From assembly GCF_007827045.1 (NCBI RefSeq), contig NZ_RPFW01000006.1:248001-312000 (forward strand): DNA of 64,000 bases, given 5' to 3'. The notes beneath the pieces are model-generated. The model saw only the letters and a program-made list of their open reading frames with translations. It ran no database searches and was not told the origin of the DNA. The position numbers were made by a program, and so were the translations under genes. Within the stretch, counting starts at the first letter, position 1. The number at the start of each line of letters is the position of its first letter. Shown piece after piece: positions 43,362 to 52,424 of the stretch. The stretch is from Trebonia kvetii. Lineage in GTDB: Bacteria > Actinomycetota > Actinomycetes > Streptosporangiales > Streptosporangiaceae.

Positions 43362-44596
43362 GCACGGACACGGTGAGGACGGCCCAGCCGGCGAGCGGCC
43401 AGGGCGGCTCCGCGCGCGACGGGGCGGCGCTGCGAATGACCTGGCTGGTGGCGCGCAGGGAGATCAGGCTGCGGGCCAAGACGCGGGTGTTCGTGATCAC
43501 GACCGTGATCATGCTCATCGCGGTCGCGCTCGCCGTGGCGCTGCCCGCCATCCTGTCCGGCAAGAGCAAGCCGACGCGTGTCGGCATCGTGGGCGGCGAC
43601 ACGACCACGCTGAGCAGCATCGTCACCGAGGCGGGACGGCTGTCCGGCGGGCAGGCGATCGCTGTTACCGAGCCGAGCCAGGCAGCCGCGGAAGCGGCGC
43701 TGCGCAGCGGCGACCTGGGCGCCGTGCTCGTCGACGGCAAGGAGATCATCGTCAAGCAGGTGCCGCTCGGCGGCCCTTCCGGTGCCGTCGCGTCGCTCGC
43801 GCAACTCGCCGGGCTCTCCCACCTGATCCAGACCGTGCCCGGCGCCGCGTCCGCGGTGGCCCAGGGGGTTTCGCTGCCGGTGCGCGGGCTCCAGGCGCCG
43901 TCGACCTCGCTGTCGTCCCGGCTGACCGGCCTGTTCACCGTCATCGTCGTCTGGATACTGATCAGCGTGTACGGGTCGCAGATCGCGCTCGGCATCGGCG
44001 AGGAGAAGTCAAGCCGGGTGATCGAGGTGCTGCTGTCGACGGTCCGCCCGACGCAGTTGCTGATCGGCAAGGTGCTCGGCATCGGACTGCTCGCGCTCGG
44101 CCAGGCGGTGGCGATGGTCCTGGTGTTCATCATCGCGGGCTTCGCGTCGGGTTCGAACCTGGTGCACGGCGCCACGCTCGGCGTGGTCATCGCCGGCGGT
44201 GTGTTCATCGTGCTGGGCTACGCGTTCTACTGCACCGCATTCGCGGCCGCGGGGTCGCTGGTGTCCAGGCAGTCCGACGTGAACTCGACCATCATGCCGG
44301 TGCAGCTCCCGCTGATCCTCGCCTACGCGCTGTCCTACACGGTCATCTACGCCAACGGGGCGAGCAAGTTCTATCACGTGCTCGGCTTCCTGCCGCCGAC
44401 CGCGCCGATCGCGATGCCCGTGCTGTACGCCGCGGGCGACGTACCGCTGTGGCAGGTAGCCGTGTCCGCCGTCATCTGCGCCGCCGGTGTCGTGTGGATG
44501 GCCAGGATCGCCGTGCGGATCTACGCCAATTCCATTCTGAAGACCGGCCCGCGCATCAGCTTCCGCCAGGCCATCAGGGAAAGCAGGAACGCCTAA
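43358..44596 (+). CDS. ABC-2 type exporter permease (NatB-like)
   Basis: A 412-residue permease: an N-terminal span (~47-68), an extracytoplasmic domain (~70-185), and five more spans in the C-terminal half including the family segment EEKSSRVIEVLLSTVRPTQLLIGKVLG. Forms an exporter with the preceding ATPase (Na+, antibiotic or lipid export in relatives). Substrate unknown. Confidence 0.88.
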   Translation: MSTDTVRTAQPASGQGGSARDGAALRMTWLVARREIRLRAKTRVFVITTVIMLIAVALAVALPAILSGKSKPTRVGIVGGDTTTLSSIVTEAGRLSGGQAIAVTEPSQAAAEAALRSGDLGAVLVDGKEIIVKQVPLGGPSGAVASLAQLAGLSHLIQTVPGAASAVAQGVSLPVRGLQAPSTSLSSRLTGLFTVIVVWILISVYGSQIALGIGEEKSSRVIEVLLSTVRPTQLLIGKVLGIGLLALGQAVAMVLVFIIAGFASGSNLVHGATLGVVIAGGVFIVLGYAFYCTAFAAAGSLVSRQSDVNSTIMPVQLPLILAYALSYTVIYANGASKFYHVLGFLPPTAPIAMPVLYAAGDVPLWQVAVSAVICAAGVVWMARIAVRIYANSILKTGPRISFRQAIRESRNA

Positions 44597-44715
44597 GGCG
44601 CGTAATAGGAAAACCCGCAAAAGCCACCTTGCGTTCATCGTGCATGTACCCGGAGTGCAATGCACCCGGCGAGTATTGCCGCCGTCCCTACTCCAGCCAA
44701 ACTCAGGAGACAGGC

Positions 44716-46299
44716 ATGAACGCTGACGGTAATAAGCCGACGCTCTCGCGGCGGCAAGCGCTGGCGGCCGCGGGGGCTGCGGCCGTCGCGGTCCCGCTCG
44801 CGGCGGCCGGGCGCGCCAAGGCGGCGCCGCTCGTCCGGCAGGCCGATGTGGCCGGCGCGCCAACCCCGCAGGGTCTGCACGTGCAGTTCGGGGCGGACGC
44901 GGCGAAGCAGGCGGCGGTGTCGTGGGTATCGCCGGCCCGGGTATGGAGGCCCCGGCTCCGGCTCGGCAAGGTCGACACCGGTTACGGCACCGAGGTGCAC
45001 GCGGAGGAACGCGTCTATACCGAGGCGCTCACCGGTCAGACCGTGTTCACCTATCACGCCATCCTCGACCACCTCAACCCCGACACCCATTACCTCTACC
45101 AGGTGCTCAGCGACGGCGCCGCTCCCGCGAACGGAATGTTCCGCACCGCCCCGAGGGGCCGGTCCCGCGGCTTCCGGTTCACCAGCTTCGGCGACCAGGC
45201 GGTCCCGATGAAGATCGGCCAGGGCCTTGGCCCGTGGACCGTGAACGCCGGGTACATCGTGCCCGCCGTCGAGAAGCTCGACCCGCTGTTCAACCTGTTC
45301 AACGGCGACCTCTGCTACGCCAACGTCAGCGACGACCCGGTCGCGACCTGGTCGGCCTTCCACAACAACGACCAGGCCTCGTGGGCGAACCGCGCCTGGA
45401 TGCCTGCCGCGGGCAACCACGAAAACGAGGTCGGCAACGGCCCGCAGGGCTATCTGTCGTACCAGACACGGTTCGCGCTCCCCGACAACGGCTCGGCCAG
45501 CTTCAAGGGCAACTGGTACGCGTTCACCGTCGGGTCGATCCGGGTCATCTCACTCAACAACGACGACGTCTGCCTGCAGGACGGCGCATTCAGCGCCTTC
45601 CGCCGTGACCACGTGCCGAACTACGCGGCGAACGGGTACAACCCCTACATCACCGGCTACTCGGGCGGCGCGCAGCGGGCGTGGCTTGAGCGGGAGCTCG
45701 CCGCCGCGTCCCGGTCGGATGACATCGACTGGATCATTGTCTGCATGCACCAGGTCGCGATGTCGTCGGCGCACTTCAACGGCGCCGACCTGGGCATCAG
45801 GCAGAACTGGCTGCCGCTGTTCGACAAGTACGGCGTCGACCTGGTGGTGGCGGGGCATGAGCACCACTTCGAGCGGAGCTTCCCAGTGCGCGGCACCCTG
45901 TCCGGTTCCACGCTGCTCACGCCGGCGCCGCAGTCCAGCGACCCGTCGGTCATGGACACATCGCGCGGCACCGTCCACATGATCATCGGCGGCGGCGGTC
46001 ACTCGACGCCCACGCCGGTGGCCGACTTCGACTCGCCGCACGACGGGGTCCTGATCACCTCGGTCGGGGCGGGCAGCCCGCAGGCCGGGCACCCCTCGAT
46101 CACCACCACCGAGCCTGCCCCGTGGTCGGCCTACCGGGACCTGGTCACGCCGTACGGGTTCGCCTCGTTCGACTTCGTGCCGCACGAGCATGGCGGCACC
46201 ACCTCGATCACCGTCACCCACTACGGCGCCGAAGTCGGCTCACCCGACTACACCCAGCGCGACCAGTTCGTGATGCGCAAGAAGCTCGCCTGGGCGTAG
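44716..46299 (+). CDS. Purple acid phosphatase-like metallophosphoesterase, Tat-exported
   Basis: A 527-residue secreted enzyme. Tat signal: SRRQALAAAGAAAV at ~12-25, cleavage near AKA/AP. A fibronectin-III-like N-domain (~50-150) precedes a calcineurin-type phosphoesterase domain with FGDQ, FNGDLCY, AGNHENE, CMHQV and GHEHHFER, the set of metal ligands of purple acid phosphatases. Hydrolyses phosphate monoesters outside the cell; probably phosphate scavenging. Start ATG 44716 with AGGAGA six bases upstream. A hairpin follows. Confidence 0.9.
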   Translation: MNADGNKPTLSRRQALAAAGAAAVAVPLAAAGRAKAAPLVRQADVAGAPTPQGLHVQFGADAAKQAAVSWVSPARVWRPRLRLGKVDTGYGTEVHAEERVYTEALTGQTVFTYHAILDHLNPDTHYLYQVLSDGAAPANGMFRTAPRGRSRGFRFTSFGDQAVPMKIGQGLGPWTVNAGYIVPAVEKLDPLFNLFNGDLCYANVSDDPVATWSAFHNNDQASWANRAWMPAAGNHENEVGNGPQGYLSYQTRFALPDNGSASFKGNWYAFTVGSIRVISLNNDDVCLQDGAFSAFRRDHVPNYAANGYNPYITGYSGGAQRAWLERELAAASRSDDIDWIIVCMHQVAMSSAHFNGADLGIRQNWLPLFDKYGVDLVVAGHEHHFERSFPVRGTLSGSTLLTPAPQSSDPSVMDTSRGTVHMIIGGGGHSTPTPVADFDSPHDGVLITSVGAGSPQAGHPSITTTEPAPWSAYRDLVTPYGFASFDFVPHEHGGTTSITVTHYGAEVGSPDYTQRDQFVMRKKLAWA

Positions 46300-46318
46300 C
46301 TGGCGCACACAGCGGGTT

Positions 46319-46351
46319 GTCCGGGCGGCCAGCTCAGCCAGCCGTCCGGAC
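46319..46351 (+). terminator. Hairpin after phosphatase gene
   Basis: Arms GTCCGGGCGGC (46319-46329) and GCCGTCCGGAC (46341-46351) pair over 11 bp with one G-U. No T-run. It lies 19 bp after the stop. Confidence 0.6.
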
Positions 46352-46372
46352 GACTCGCTAAAATGCTCATAT

Positions 46373-47686
46373 ATGACCATGTCGGACGCCGACGCTCAGG
46401 CGGGGCAAGACGCGGAACCCGAGCGGAGACGGCTGATCCTGCGCAGGTCTTTTCAGTCGCTTGAGTCGCCCGCCTATCGGGCCTGGTTTTTCAGCCAGGT
46501 GTTTTCCGCGTCGGGGACCATGACTCAGGTCGTGGCGATGTCCTGGTTTCTGCTGCGGCTGACCGGCGACAGCGTCGACCTCGGGCTGATGGCCACATTC
46601 ACCTTCCTGCCGGTGCTGCTGCTCAGCCCGCACGCCGGGGCACTTGTCGACCGGGTCGACCGGCGCAAGCTGCTGATCGCGACCCAGATAGCGTTCGGGC
46701 TCCTCGCCGCGGCCGCCGCCGCGATCATCGCCGCAGGTGTCGCCGAGGCGTGGATGATCTTCCTGATCACGCTGCTTAACGGCTTCGTGTTCGCGCCGGA
46801 CAGCACCGCGCGCCAGGTCTACGTGGTGGACCTGGTGGGCACCGAGCGGCTGGCTTCGGCGGTCGGACTCTACGAGATCATCCTGAACGTCTCCCGAGTC
46901 GCCGGGCCCGCGCTTGGCGGGGCGCTGCTCGCCACGGCGGGGGTCGCCGCCTGCTGTGCGGTGAACGCCGCCTCCTACCTGATACCGCTCTACGTGCTGC
47001 TGCGGTACAAGCCCGCACATGTGACGGCCGCAACCCTCAGGACGGCGGGCGCTCAGCGGCAGCCTTCGGTTTCGCTCCGCGACGGGATCGGGTATGCGTG
47101 GCGGCACGGGCCGATCCGGGTCTGCGTCGGGCTCGCGGCGGCCTCGGGGCTGCTGTTCAACATGGGTGTCTCGCTGCCGGTGCTTGCCACTCATGCCTTT
47201 CACCTGGGCGGTGGCGGGTACGGGCTGCTGATGTCGGTGTTCGGGATCGGTGCGCTGCCCGGCGCGCTGCTGGCCTCCTCAGGCGATGGCCGGCCGACTG
47301 GACGGCGGGTCGGCGTCCTCGCCCTGGCGACCGCTGCCGCGATCGGATGCACCGCGCTCGCGCCGGCGCTGTGGCTGGCCATCATCGGGCTGCTGGCGGT
47401 AGGGCTGCTGTCGATCTGGTTCATCGCCGCGGCCAACACGCTGGTCCAGCTCGCCGCCGGCGACGGGATGCGCGGCCGGATGATGGGGCTGTGGACCATG
47501 GCGCTGCCGGGTGCCCAGGTGGGCACCGGGCCGTTCGCCGGCTGGGTGACGGAGGTGGCCGGTCCCCGGGTGGGCTTCGCGCTGCCCGCCATGGCGCTCT
47601 CCGCGATCGCCGGCGCCGGCTGGCAGGCGCTGACCGCGAGCCCCGCCGTCGTCGCGGACGTTTCCGCCGAGTCCGCCGTAGGGTGA
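46373..47686 (+). CDS. MFS transporter (MFS_3 / enterobactin-exporter-like)
   Basis: A 437-residue, ~11-12-span major facilitator with the N-terminal signature LESPAYRAWFFSQVFSASGTMTQ split over ~30-52 and DRVDRRKLL between spans 2 and 3. Relatives export siderophores or drugs. A TAAAAT hexamer at 46359-46364 stands nine bases before the ATG and no ribosome site is seen, so translation may be leaderless. Confidence 0.87.
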   Translation: MTMSDADAQAGQDAEPERRRLILRRSFQSLESPAYRAWFFSQVFSASGTMTQVVAMSWFLLRLTGDSVDLGLMATFTFLPVLLLSPHAGALVDRVDRRKLLIATQIAFGLLAAAAAAIIAAGVAEAWMIFLITLLNGFVFAPDSTARQVYVVDLVGTERLASAVGLYEIILNVSRVAGPALGGALLATAGVAACCAVNAASYLIPLYVLLRYKPAHVTAATLRTAGAQRQPSVSLRDGIGYAWRHGPIRVCVGLAAASGLLFNMGVSLPVLATHAFHLGGGGYGLLMSVFGIGALPGALLASSGDGRPTGRRVGVLALATAAAIGCTALAPALWLAIIGLLAVGLLSIWFIAAANTLVQLAAGDGMRGRMMGLWTMALPGAQVGTGPFAGWVTEVAGPRVGFALPAMALSAIAGAGWQALTASPAVVADVSAESAVG

Positions 47687-47728
47687 TACGTGGCCTGTGT
47701 CCGGGTCAGCAAATCGTGAACGGGTTCA

Positions 47729-48265
47729 ATGATGACCGCTATCGGGAGTTCCGGCCTCGACGTGTTCCCGCTCGGGCTTGGCGGCAACACCTTCGGCTGG
47801 ACGTCGGACAGGGAAACGTCGTTCGCGGTGCTCGACGCCTTCGTGGCGGTGGCGCTCCAGCCGCACTACAACCTGCTTGAACGCGCCTCATACGAGACCT
47901 CGCTCGCGCCCTCGGCCGCCGAGTTCGGACTCGGCGTCCTGCCGTACTGCGCGCTGGCCGGCGGCTTCCTCGCCGGCAAGTACCGCAGCGCCGCCGACCA
48001 CGCGGGGGCAGCCAGGCAGCCGGCTGCCGCCAGGTACCTGACGCCGGCCGGGCTCGGCGTACTGGCGGCGCTCGATTCGGTTGCCGCCGACCACGGGGTC
48101 TCGCCGGCGACGGTGGCGCTGGCCTGGCTGCTCACCAGGCCGGGTGTGGTTGCGCCGCTCGCTAGCGCCCGCACCGTGGAACAGCTGCCCGCGTTGCTCG
48201 CCTCGGCCGCCCTCAACCTGACGCCCGACGACATCGCGGTACTCGATGAGGCGTCCGCCACGTAG
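47729..48265 (+). pseudogene. Aldo/keto reductase with large in-frame internal deletion
   Basis: Residues 1-39 match the N-terminus of an aldo/keto reductase (SSGLDVFPLGLGGNTFGW, ETSFAVLDAF), but VALQPHYNLLERASYE, normally near residue ~175, follows at once. About 130 residues are missing, including the DTADxY segment, catalytic Tyr, Lys and His. The C-terminal third (LPYCALAGGFLAGKYR, VSPATVALAWLL) is intact. The product of 178 residues cannot form the barrel active site. Frame is kept, so a protein might be made, but activity is very unlikely. Confidence 0.8.
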
Positions 48266-48345
48266 CCGCCGGGGGGCTTGCGGGTATAGGTGGCTGGAGG
48301 GTAAAACCCAAGGATGGTCCAGTCGCACCGAAGCAGATTCCAGAA

Positions 48346-49359
48346 ATGACCGACCTCCCCGGGCTGGACTTGTCACGGTTCGCCGCCTGGTTCGACGGCG
48401 CGTGCCCCGGCCAGATCGGCGGGCCGCTGACCGGACGCCTGCTGGCCGGCGGCAGGTCCAACCTGACCTACGAGGTCAGCGACGGCACGCACCGCTGGGT
48501 GGTGCGCCGTCCGCCGCTCGGCCACGTGCTCGCCACCGCGCACGACATGGGGCGCGAGTACCGGGTGATAAGCGCGTTGCGCGACACCAGCGTTCCCGTC
48601 GCCCTGACCTATGCCCTGTGCACCGACCCCGAGGTGATCGGCGCGCCCTTCTACGTGATGTCGCGGATCGACGGGATCCCCTACCGGACCGAGGAGGAGA
48701 TCAGGCCGCTCGGCCCCGTCCGCACCAGGGCCATCGCCTGGCGGATGATCGAAACCCTGGCGCTGCTGCACGCGGTGGCGCCCGCCGAGGTGGGGCTGGC
48801 CGACTTCGGCCGACCTGAGGGCTTCCTGCCCCGGCAGGTTCGCCGCTGGAAGAAGCAGCTGGACGCGTCTCGTAGCCGGCCGGTTCCCGGGATCGACGAG
48901 CTGTACGAACTGCTCGCGGCGAGGCAGCCTGAGGGCACCCCGGCCACGATCGTGCACGGCGACTACCGTCTTGACAACCTTCTTGTCGGCCCCGACGACA
49001 AGATCGCGGCGGTGGTGGACTGGGAGATGGCGACCCTGGGCGATCCCCTGACCGACCTCGGCCTGCTCGTGGTCTACCAGCGGATGGACAGGCTGCATGA
49101 GGGTCCGATGGCGAGCGAGGCGCCCGGCTATCCGAGCGAGACCGAGATACTCGACCGCTACGCGGAGGCCAGCGGGCGCGACCTGTCCGATCTTGGCTTC
49201 TATATCGCCCTCGGCTCGTTCAAGCTGGCGGTGATCCTCGAGGGCATTCACTACCGGTACGTCCACGGCCAGACTGTCGGCGACGGGTTCGAGCGGATCG
49301 GCTCGCAAGTCGAGCCGCTGGTGGTTTCCGGACTAGCAGCCATTCGGAAGGAAAACTGA
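48346..49359 (+). CDS. Aminoglycoside-phosphotransferase-fold kinase (ACAD10/11 kinase-type)
   Basis: A 337-residue APH/choline-kinase-fold protein: nucleotide loop [10 protein letters not shown], catalytic VHGDYRLDN and metal-binding [16 protein letters not shown]. This subtype forms the N-terminal half of animal ACAD10/ACAD11 and, as separate proteins, is paired with an acyl-CoA dehydrogenase in bacteria, exactly as here (ATGA overlap). In those systems the kinase phosphorylates a 4-hydroxyacyl-CoA so the dehydrogenase-like partner can eliminate it. That role is the best guess here. True antibiotic resistance is unlikely. Confidence 0.87.
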   Translation: MTDLPGLDLSRFAAWFDGACPGQIGGPLTGRLLAGGRSNLTYEVSDGTHRWVVRRPPLGHVLATAHDMGREYRVISALRDTSVPVALTYALCTDPEVIGAPFYVMSRIDGIPYRTEEEIRPLGPVRTRAIAWRMIETLALLHAVAPAEVGLADFGRPEGFLPRQVRRWKKQLDASRSRPVPGIDELYELLAARQPEGTPATIVHGDYRLDNLLVGPDDKIAAVVDWEMATLGDPLTDLGLLVVYQRMDRLHEGPMASEAPGYPSETEILDRYAEASGRDLSDLGFYIALGSFKLAVILEGIHYRYVHGQTVGDGFERIGSQVEPLVVSGLAAIRKEN

Positions 49360-50585
49360 TGGACTTCGGCTTCGACGCGCGCACCGAAGAACTGCGCGGC
49401 CAACTGCTCGGATTCATGGACGAGTGCGTCTACCCGGCCGAGCCGGTCTTCCACGAGCAGCTCGCGGCGCTCGATAACCGCTGGGCATGGACGACCGTGC
49501 CGGTGCTCGCCGAACTGCGGGCGCAGGCAAAGTCCCGCGGCCTGTGGAACTTCTTCCTGCCGGGCGAGCACGGCGCGGGACTGACGAACCTCCAGTACGC
49601 GCCGCTCGCCGAGATCACCGGCCGGAGCCACCTGGCGCCCGCCTCGCTCAACTGCTCCGCGCCCGACACCGGCAACATGGAGGTTCTCGCCGCCTTCGGC
49701 AGTCCCGATCAGCAGAAGCGCTGGCTCCAGCCGCTGCTCAACGGCGAGATCCGCTCGTCGTTCGCGATGACGGAGCCGGACGTTGCCTCCTCTGATGCGA
49801 CCAACATCGCCACCCGCATCGAGCGCGACGGCGACGAGTACGTGATCAACGGCCGCAAGTGGTGGATCACCGGGGCGCTCAACCCGCAGGCGGAGATCTT
49901 CATCGTGATGGGCAAGACCGACCCGTCCGCCGAACGACACCGCCAGCAGTCCATGATCCTGGTGCCGCGCGACACACCCGGCCTGTCCATCCTCCGCGGC
50001 ATGGAGGTCTTCGGCTACGACGACCACAACCACGGCGGGCACGCCGAGCTCGATTTCAGCGACGTCCGGGTGCCCGCGGCCAACCTGATCGGCGGCGAGG
50101 GAGACGGCTTCGCCATCGCGCAGGCCCGGCTCGGGCCTGGCCGCATCCACCACTGCATGCGCTCGATCGGCGTCGCCGAGCGGGCCGTCGAGCTCATGTG
50201 CGCCCGCGCGGACTCGCGGGTCGCCTTCGGCAAGCCCTTGGCCGACCAGGGTGTCATCAGGGACTGGATCGCCGAGTCGCGCGTGCGGATCGAGCAGCTG
50301 CGGCTCCTGGTGTTCAAGGCCGCCTGGCTGATGGACACGGTCGGCAACAAGAAGGCGCACACGGAGATCCAGGCCATCAAGATCGCGACGCCCGCGACCG
50401 TGGAGTGGATCCTCGACAAGGCGATCCAGGTGCACGGCGCCGGCGGGCTCAGCCAGGACTTCCCGCTCGCGGCCTCCTTCGCGGGCATCCGCACGCTCCG
50501 CTTCGCCGACGGCCCCGACGAGGTGCACAAGAACGGCCTAGCCCGTGCCGAGCTTGCCAGGCAGCGCGCCAAGCGCGGCGCGTAG
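49359..50585 (+). CDS. Acyl-CoA dehydrogenase (ACAD10/11-type)
   Basis: A 408-residue flavoenzyme with three ACAD regions: N-terminal helices, [15 protein letters not shown] (FAD/substrate), [11 protein letters not shown], and C-terminal [14 protein letters not shown] and DGPDEVHKN. The ending DGPDEVH is characteristic of the ACAD10/11 branch. Works with the overlapping kinase gene, probably in breakdown of 4-hydroxy (or branched) acyl-CoA. Confidence 0.92.
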   Translation: MDFGFDARTEELRGQLLGFMDECVYPAEPVFHEQLAALDNRWAWTTVPVLAELRAQAKSRGLWNFFLPGEHGAGLTNLQYAPLAEITGRSHLAPASLNCSAPDTGNMEVLAAFGSPDQQKRWLQPLLNGEIRSSFAMTEPDVASSDATNIATRIERDGDEYVINGRKWWITGALNPQAEIFIVMGKTDPSAERHRQQSMILVPRDTPGLSILRGMEVFGYDDHNHGGHAELDFSDVRVPAANLIGGEGDGFAIAQARLGPGRIHHCMRSIGVAERAVELMCARADSRVAFGKPLADQGVIRDWIAESRVRIEQLRLLVFKAAWLMDTVGNKKAHTEIQAIKIATPATVEWILDKAIQVHGAGGLSQDFPLAASFAGIRTLRFADGPDEVHKNGLARAELARQRAKRGA

Positions 50586-50614
50586 GCCTGAATTACGCCC
50601 TGCCCGGTCGTGAG

Positions 50615-51060
50615 TCAGCCGGCGGACAGCCGTTGCCGCAGCGCGCTGCGGAAGGTGACTGGCTCGCGGCCGAGCAGGGCGGCCAGCGTCGGGTCGATCG
50701 TGGCGAATTCGCCCGCCCGGCTTGCGGCGAAGATGGCGAGCAGCTCACGGCCGCCTCGGCGGGAACGCCGCCGGCCGTGAGCTTCTCCCTGAATTCATCG
50801 CCGGGGACGATGGTCCTAGTGAAGACCCGTCCGGTGAGGTCGGTCGCGATTGACCCGATGTCCGCGAACGTCAGTGCCTGCGCTCCGGTGAGCGGCGGCG
50901 TCGGGCCGTCGAACCGGCCCTCGTCCGCCAGGATCACGGCGGCGGCCTCGGCCAGGTCGGCGTGTGCCGTCCAGCTCGCCGGACCGTCAGCGGGAAGCGC
51001 CACGCTGCCGGCCTCCAGCGCGTGGCCGAGGAAATGCAGCGCGCTCAAGGGTGACCCGGC
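50615..51060 (-). pseudogene. NAD(P)H-binding oxidoreductase (NmrA/QorB-like), 5'-truncated and frameshifted
   Basis: On the minus strand the C-terminal half of an NmrA/QorB-type protein is clear: SALHFLGHALEAGSVALP, SWTAHADLAEAAAVIL, TGAQALTFADI, PGDEFREKLTAGGVPAEAA. The frame then breaks: ELLAIFAASRAGEFATIDP and LGREPVTFRSALRQRLSAG continue in a second frame to a stop at 50615. One lost base near 50,755 explains the break. The N-terminal Rossmann half with its nucleotide motif is absent. Dead gene. Confidence 0.75.
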
Positions 51061-52282
51061 CTTGCTGGGCATTCTCCGGGAGTCCACGGTCGCCGCCGTC
51101 ACCAGCCAGCAGCCCGCTGTCCGGGACTCGGGGCCGGGCGGCGCTGCCAGGGCATTGCGCGCCGTCCTGCCAGACCAGACGGCACTCAGCGGCGCGGAGC
51201 AGTCGCTGCTGCGCGAATGGCTGGACCGTCTCGCCGCCCGCGAGTAACCCGCGTACCGGGAGGGCGAAGAACTGGGCGCCGGGCTCGGCCAGTTCGTAGC
51301 CGAGTGTCTCGTTGACCGCGATCATGTACGAGTTGGCCTCGGCGTTGTTGGTCTCGATCCGCTCGATGCCCGGCTCCGCCGTCGCGAGCCAGTCGAGCAT
51401 CGCCGCCTTGGTGAGCAGGCCGAGGCGGTGACCGCGGTGCGGCCTGGTCACCCCGGTGAGCCCCTGGCGTCCCCAGGCCGGTTCCCCGGGGTCGACGAAC
51501 ACCTGGGTCATTGCCGCCATCTCTCCTGTTTCCTCGTGCACCGCAGCGACCGAGTAGCCCAGTTGCCCGCCGAGCCGCACCGACATGTCGCCCCGCGCGC
51601 GCACCCGGTCGGCGTCCCAGATGTCGTCCTCGAACCAGCCTTCCTCGCGCGGCGCGTCGTTCATCGCGTTGAGCACCCCGGCGACCCCGCCCAGCGCGGC
51701 CTCCGGTGTCGCGCCTGTCCACCGCAGCATGGAGTATCCGGCCGCGTGCGGTACGGCCTGCGCCTGGAGGTCCGCGAACCGGCCGGCGGGAACCTTCCGC
51801 AGGTCGAGGATGCGGCGCGCGTCCACAATGCCAGGCTCCGCGCCGAGCGACCGCGCGAAGGCCTCGCCTGCCGATCCCTGGATCGCATTCCCATCGAGGA
51901 ACCTGCGCCCGCCGGCCGCTGCCCGGCGCCACCCGTGGGCGAGGAGTCCGCGGCCGATGCCGCGGCGTCGGAACGCGGGGTGCACGACCGGTTCGATGAA
52001 CGCGCGGTCCCTGTTCTCCAGGTCAGGCAACACGACCCGGCACCACGCGGCGACACCGCTCGGCCCTGCGGCCGCTGTTGAGCCGGCGGGCACGTACCAG
52101 GCCTCGGCCGGATCGTACCCCCAGCCATGCGTGAGCAATGCGGTGAAAAGCTGAAGCGAGAAGGGCGGTTCCTGCTGCGGGTCGTCCGCCTCCTGCGCCG
52201 CCACGTGCACGGCGTGGCAGGCCCGCACGAGGTCGCCGTCCGCCATGTCCACCCGTTCTATCCGCACCCTTCCAACAAACAC
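50987..52282 (-). CDS. GNAT N-acetyltransferase with two GNAT domains and an atypical C-terminal extension
   Basis: The first ~340 residues form a tandem GNAT protein like mycothiol-synthase relatives: acetyl-CoA loop VHPAFRRRGIGRGLLAHG in domain one and TRPHRGHRLGLLTKAAML in domain two, ending ETNNAEANSYMIAVNETLGYEL...FFALPV. After about residue 342 (51258) the remaining ~90 residues are Arg/Gly-rich and unlike the family, reading antisense into the neighbouring pseudogene debris. The native stop may have been lost. Start could be GTG 52282 or GTG 52267. Confidence 0.8.
   Translation of the reverse strand: MFVGRVRIERVDMADGDLVRACHAVHVAAQEADDPQQEPPFSLQLFTALLTHGWGYDPAEAWYVPAGSTAAAGPSGVAAWCRVVLPDLENRDRAFIEPVVHPAFRRRGIGRGLLAHGWRRAAAGGRRFLDGNAIQGSAGEAFARSLGAEPGIVDARRILDLRKVPAGRFADLQAQAVPHAAGYSMLRWTGATPEAALGGVAGVLNAMNDAPREEGWFEDDIWDADRVRARGDMSVRLGGQLGYSVAAVHEETGEMAAMTQVFVDPGEPAWGRQGLTGVTRPHRGHRLGLLTKAAMLDWLATAEPGIERIETNNAEANSYMIAVNETLGYELAEPGAQFFALPVRGLLAGGETVQPFAQQRLLRAAECRLVWQDGAQCPGSAARPRVPDSGLLAGDGGDRGLPENAQQGRVTLERAAFPRPRAGGRQRGASR
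51056..51247 (+). pseudogene. Possible C-terminal fragment of a lost plus-strand gene
   Basis: From about 51056 a plus-strand frame reads GDPALLGILRESTVAAVTSQ, then ...LRAVLPDQTALSGAEQSLLREWLDRLAARE and a stop at 51247. The end looks like a natural helical C-terminus, loosely like the last helix of MarR-type regulators. It begins where the truncated oxidoreductase stops, as if one deletion removed the 5' halves of two divergent genes. It also overlaps the atypical tail of the GNAT gene, so the call is weak. Confidence 0.3.
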
Positions 52283-52424
52283 CCGCCGGGCTGGGAACGC
52301 GAGCGGTTTTCCGACGCCGGTTCAAGCCGTACGGTCTTCAGCTCTGGTTGTGCGATACCGGCTGCCTGACATGAGATGATCCGCAGGTGCTTATCCGCGT
52401 GCGCACCACTGGCGGGCAAGCGCC

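Noticed and set aside
48346-49359. Aminoglycoside resistance gene
   Set aside because: The sequence is of the ACAD10/11-associated kinase subtype and overlaps an acyl-CoA dehydrogenase gene.
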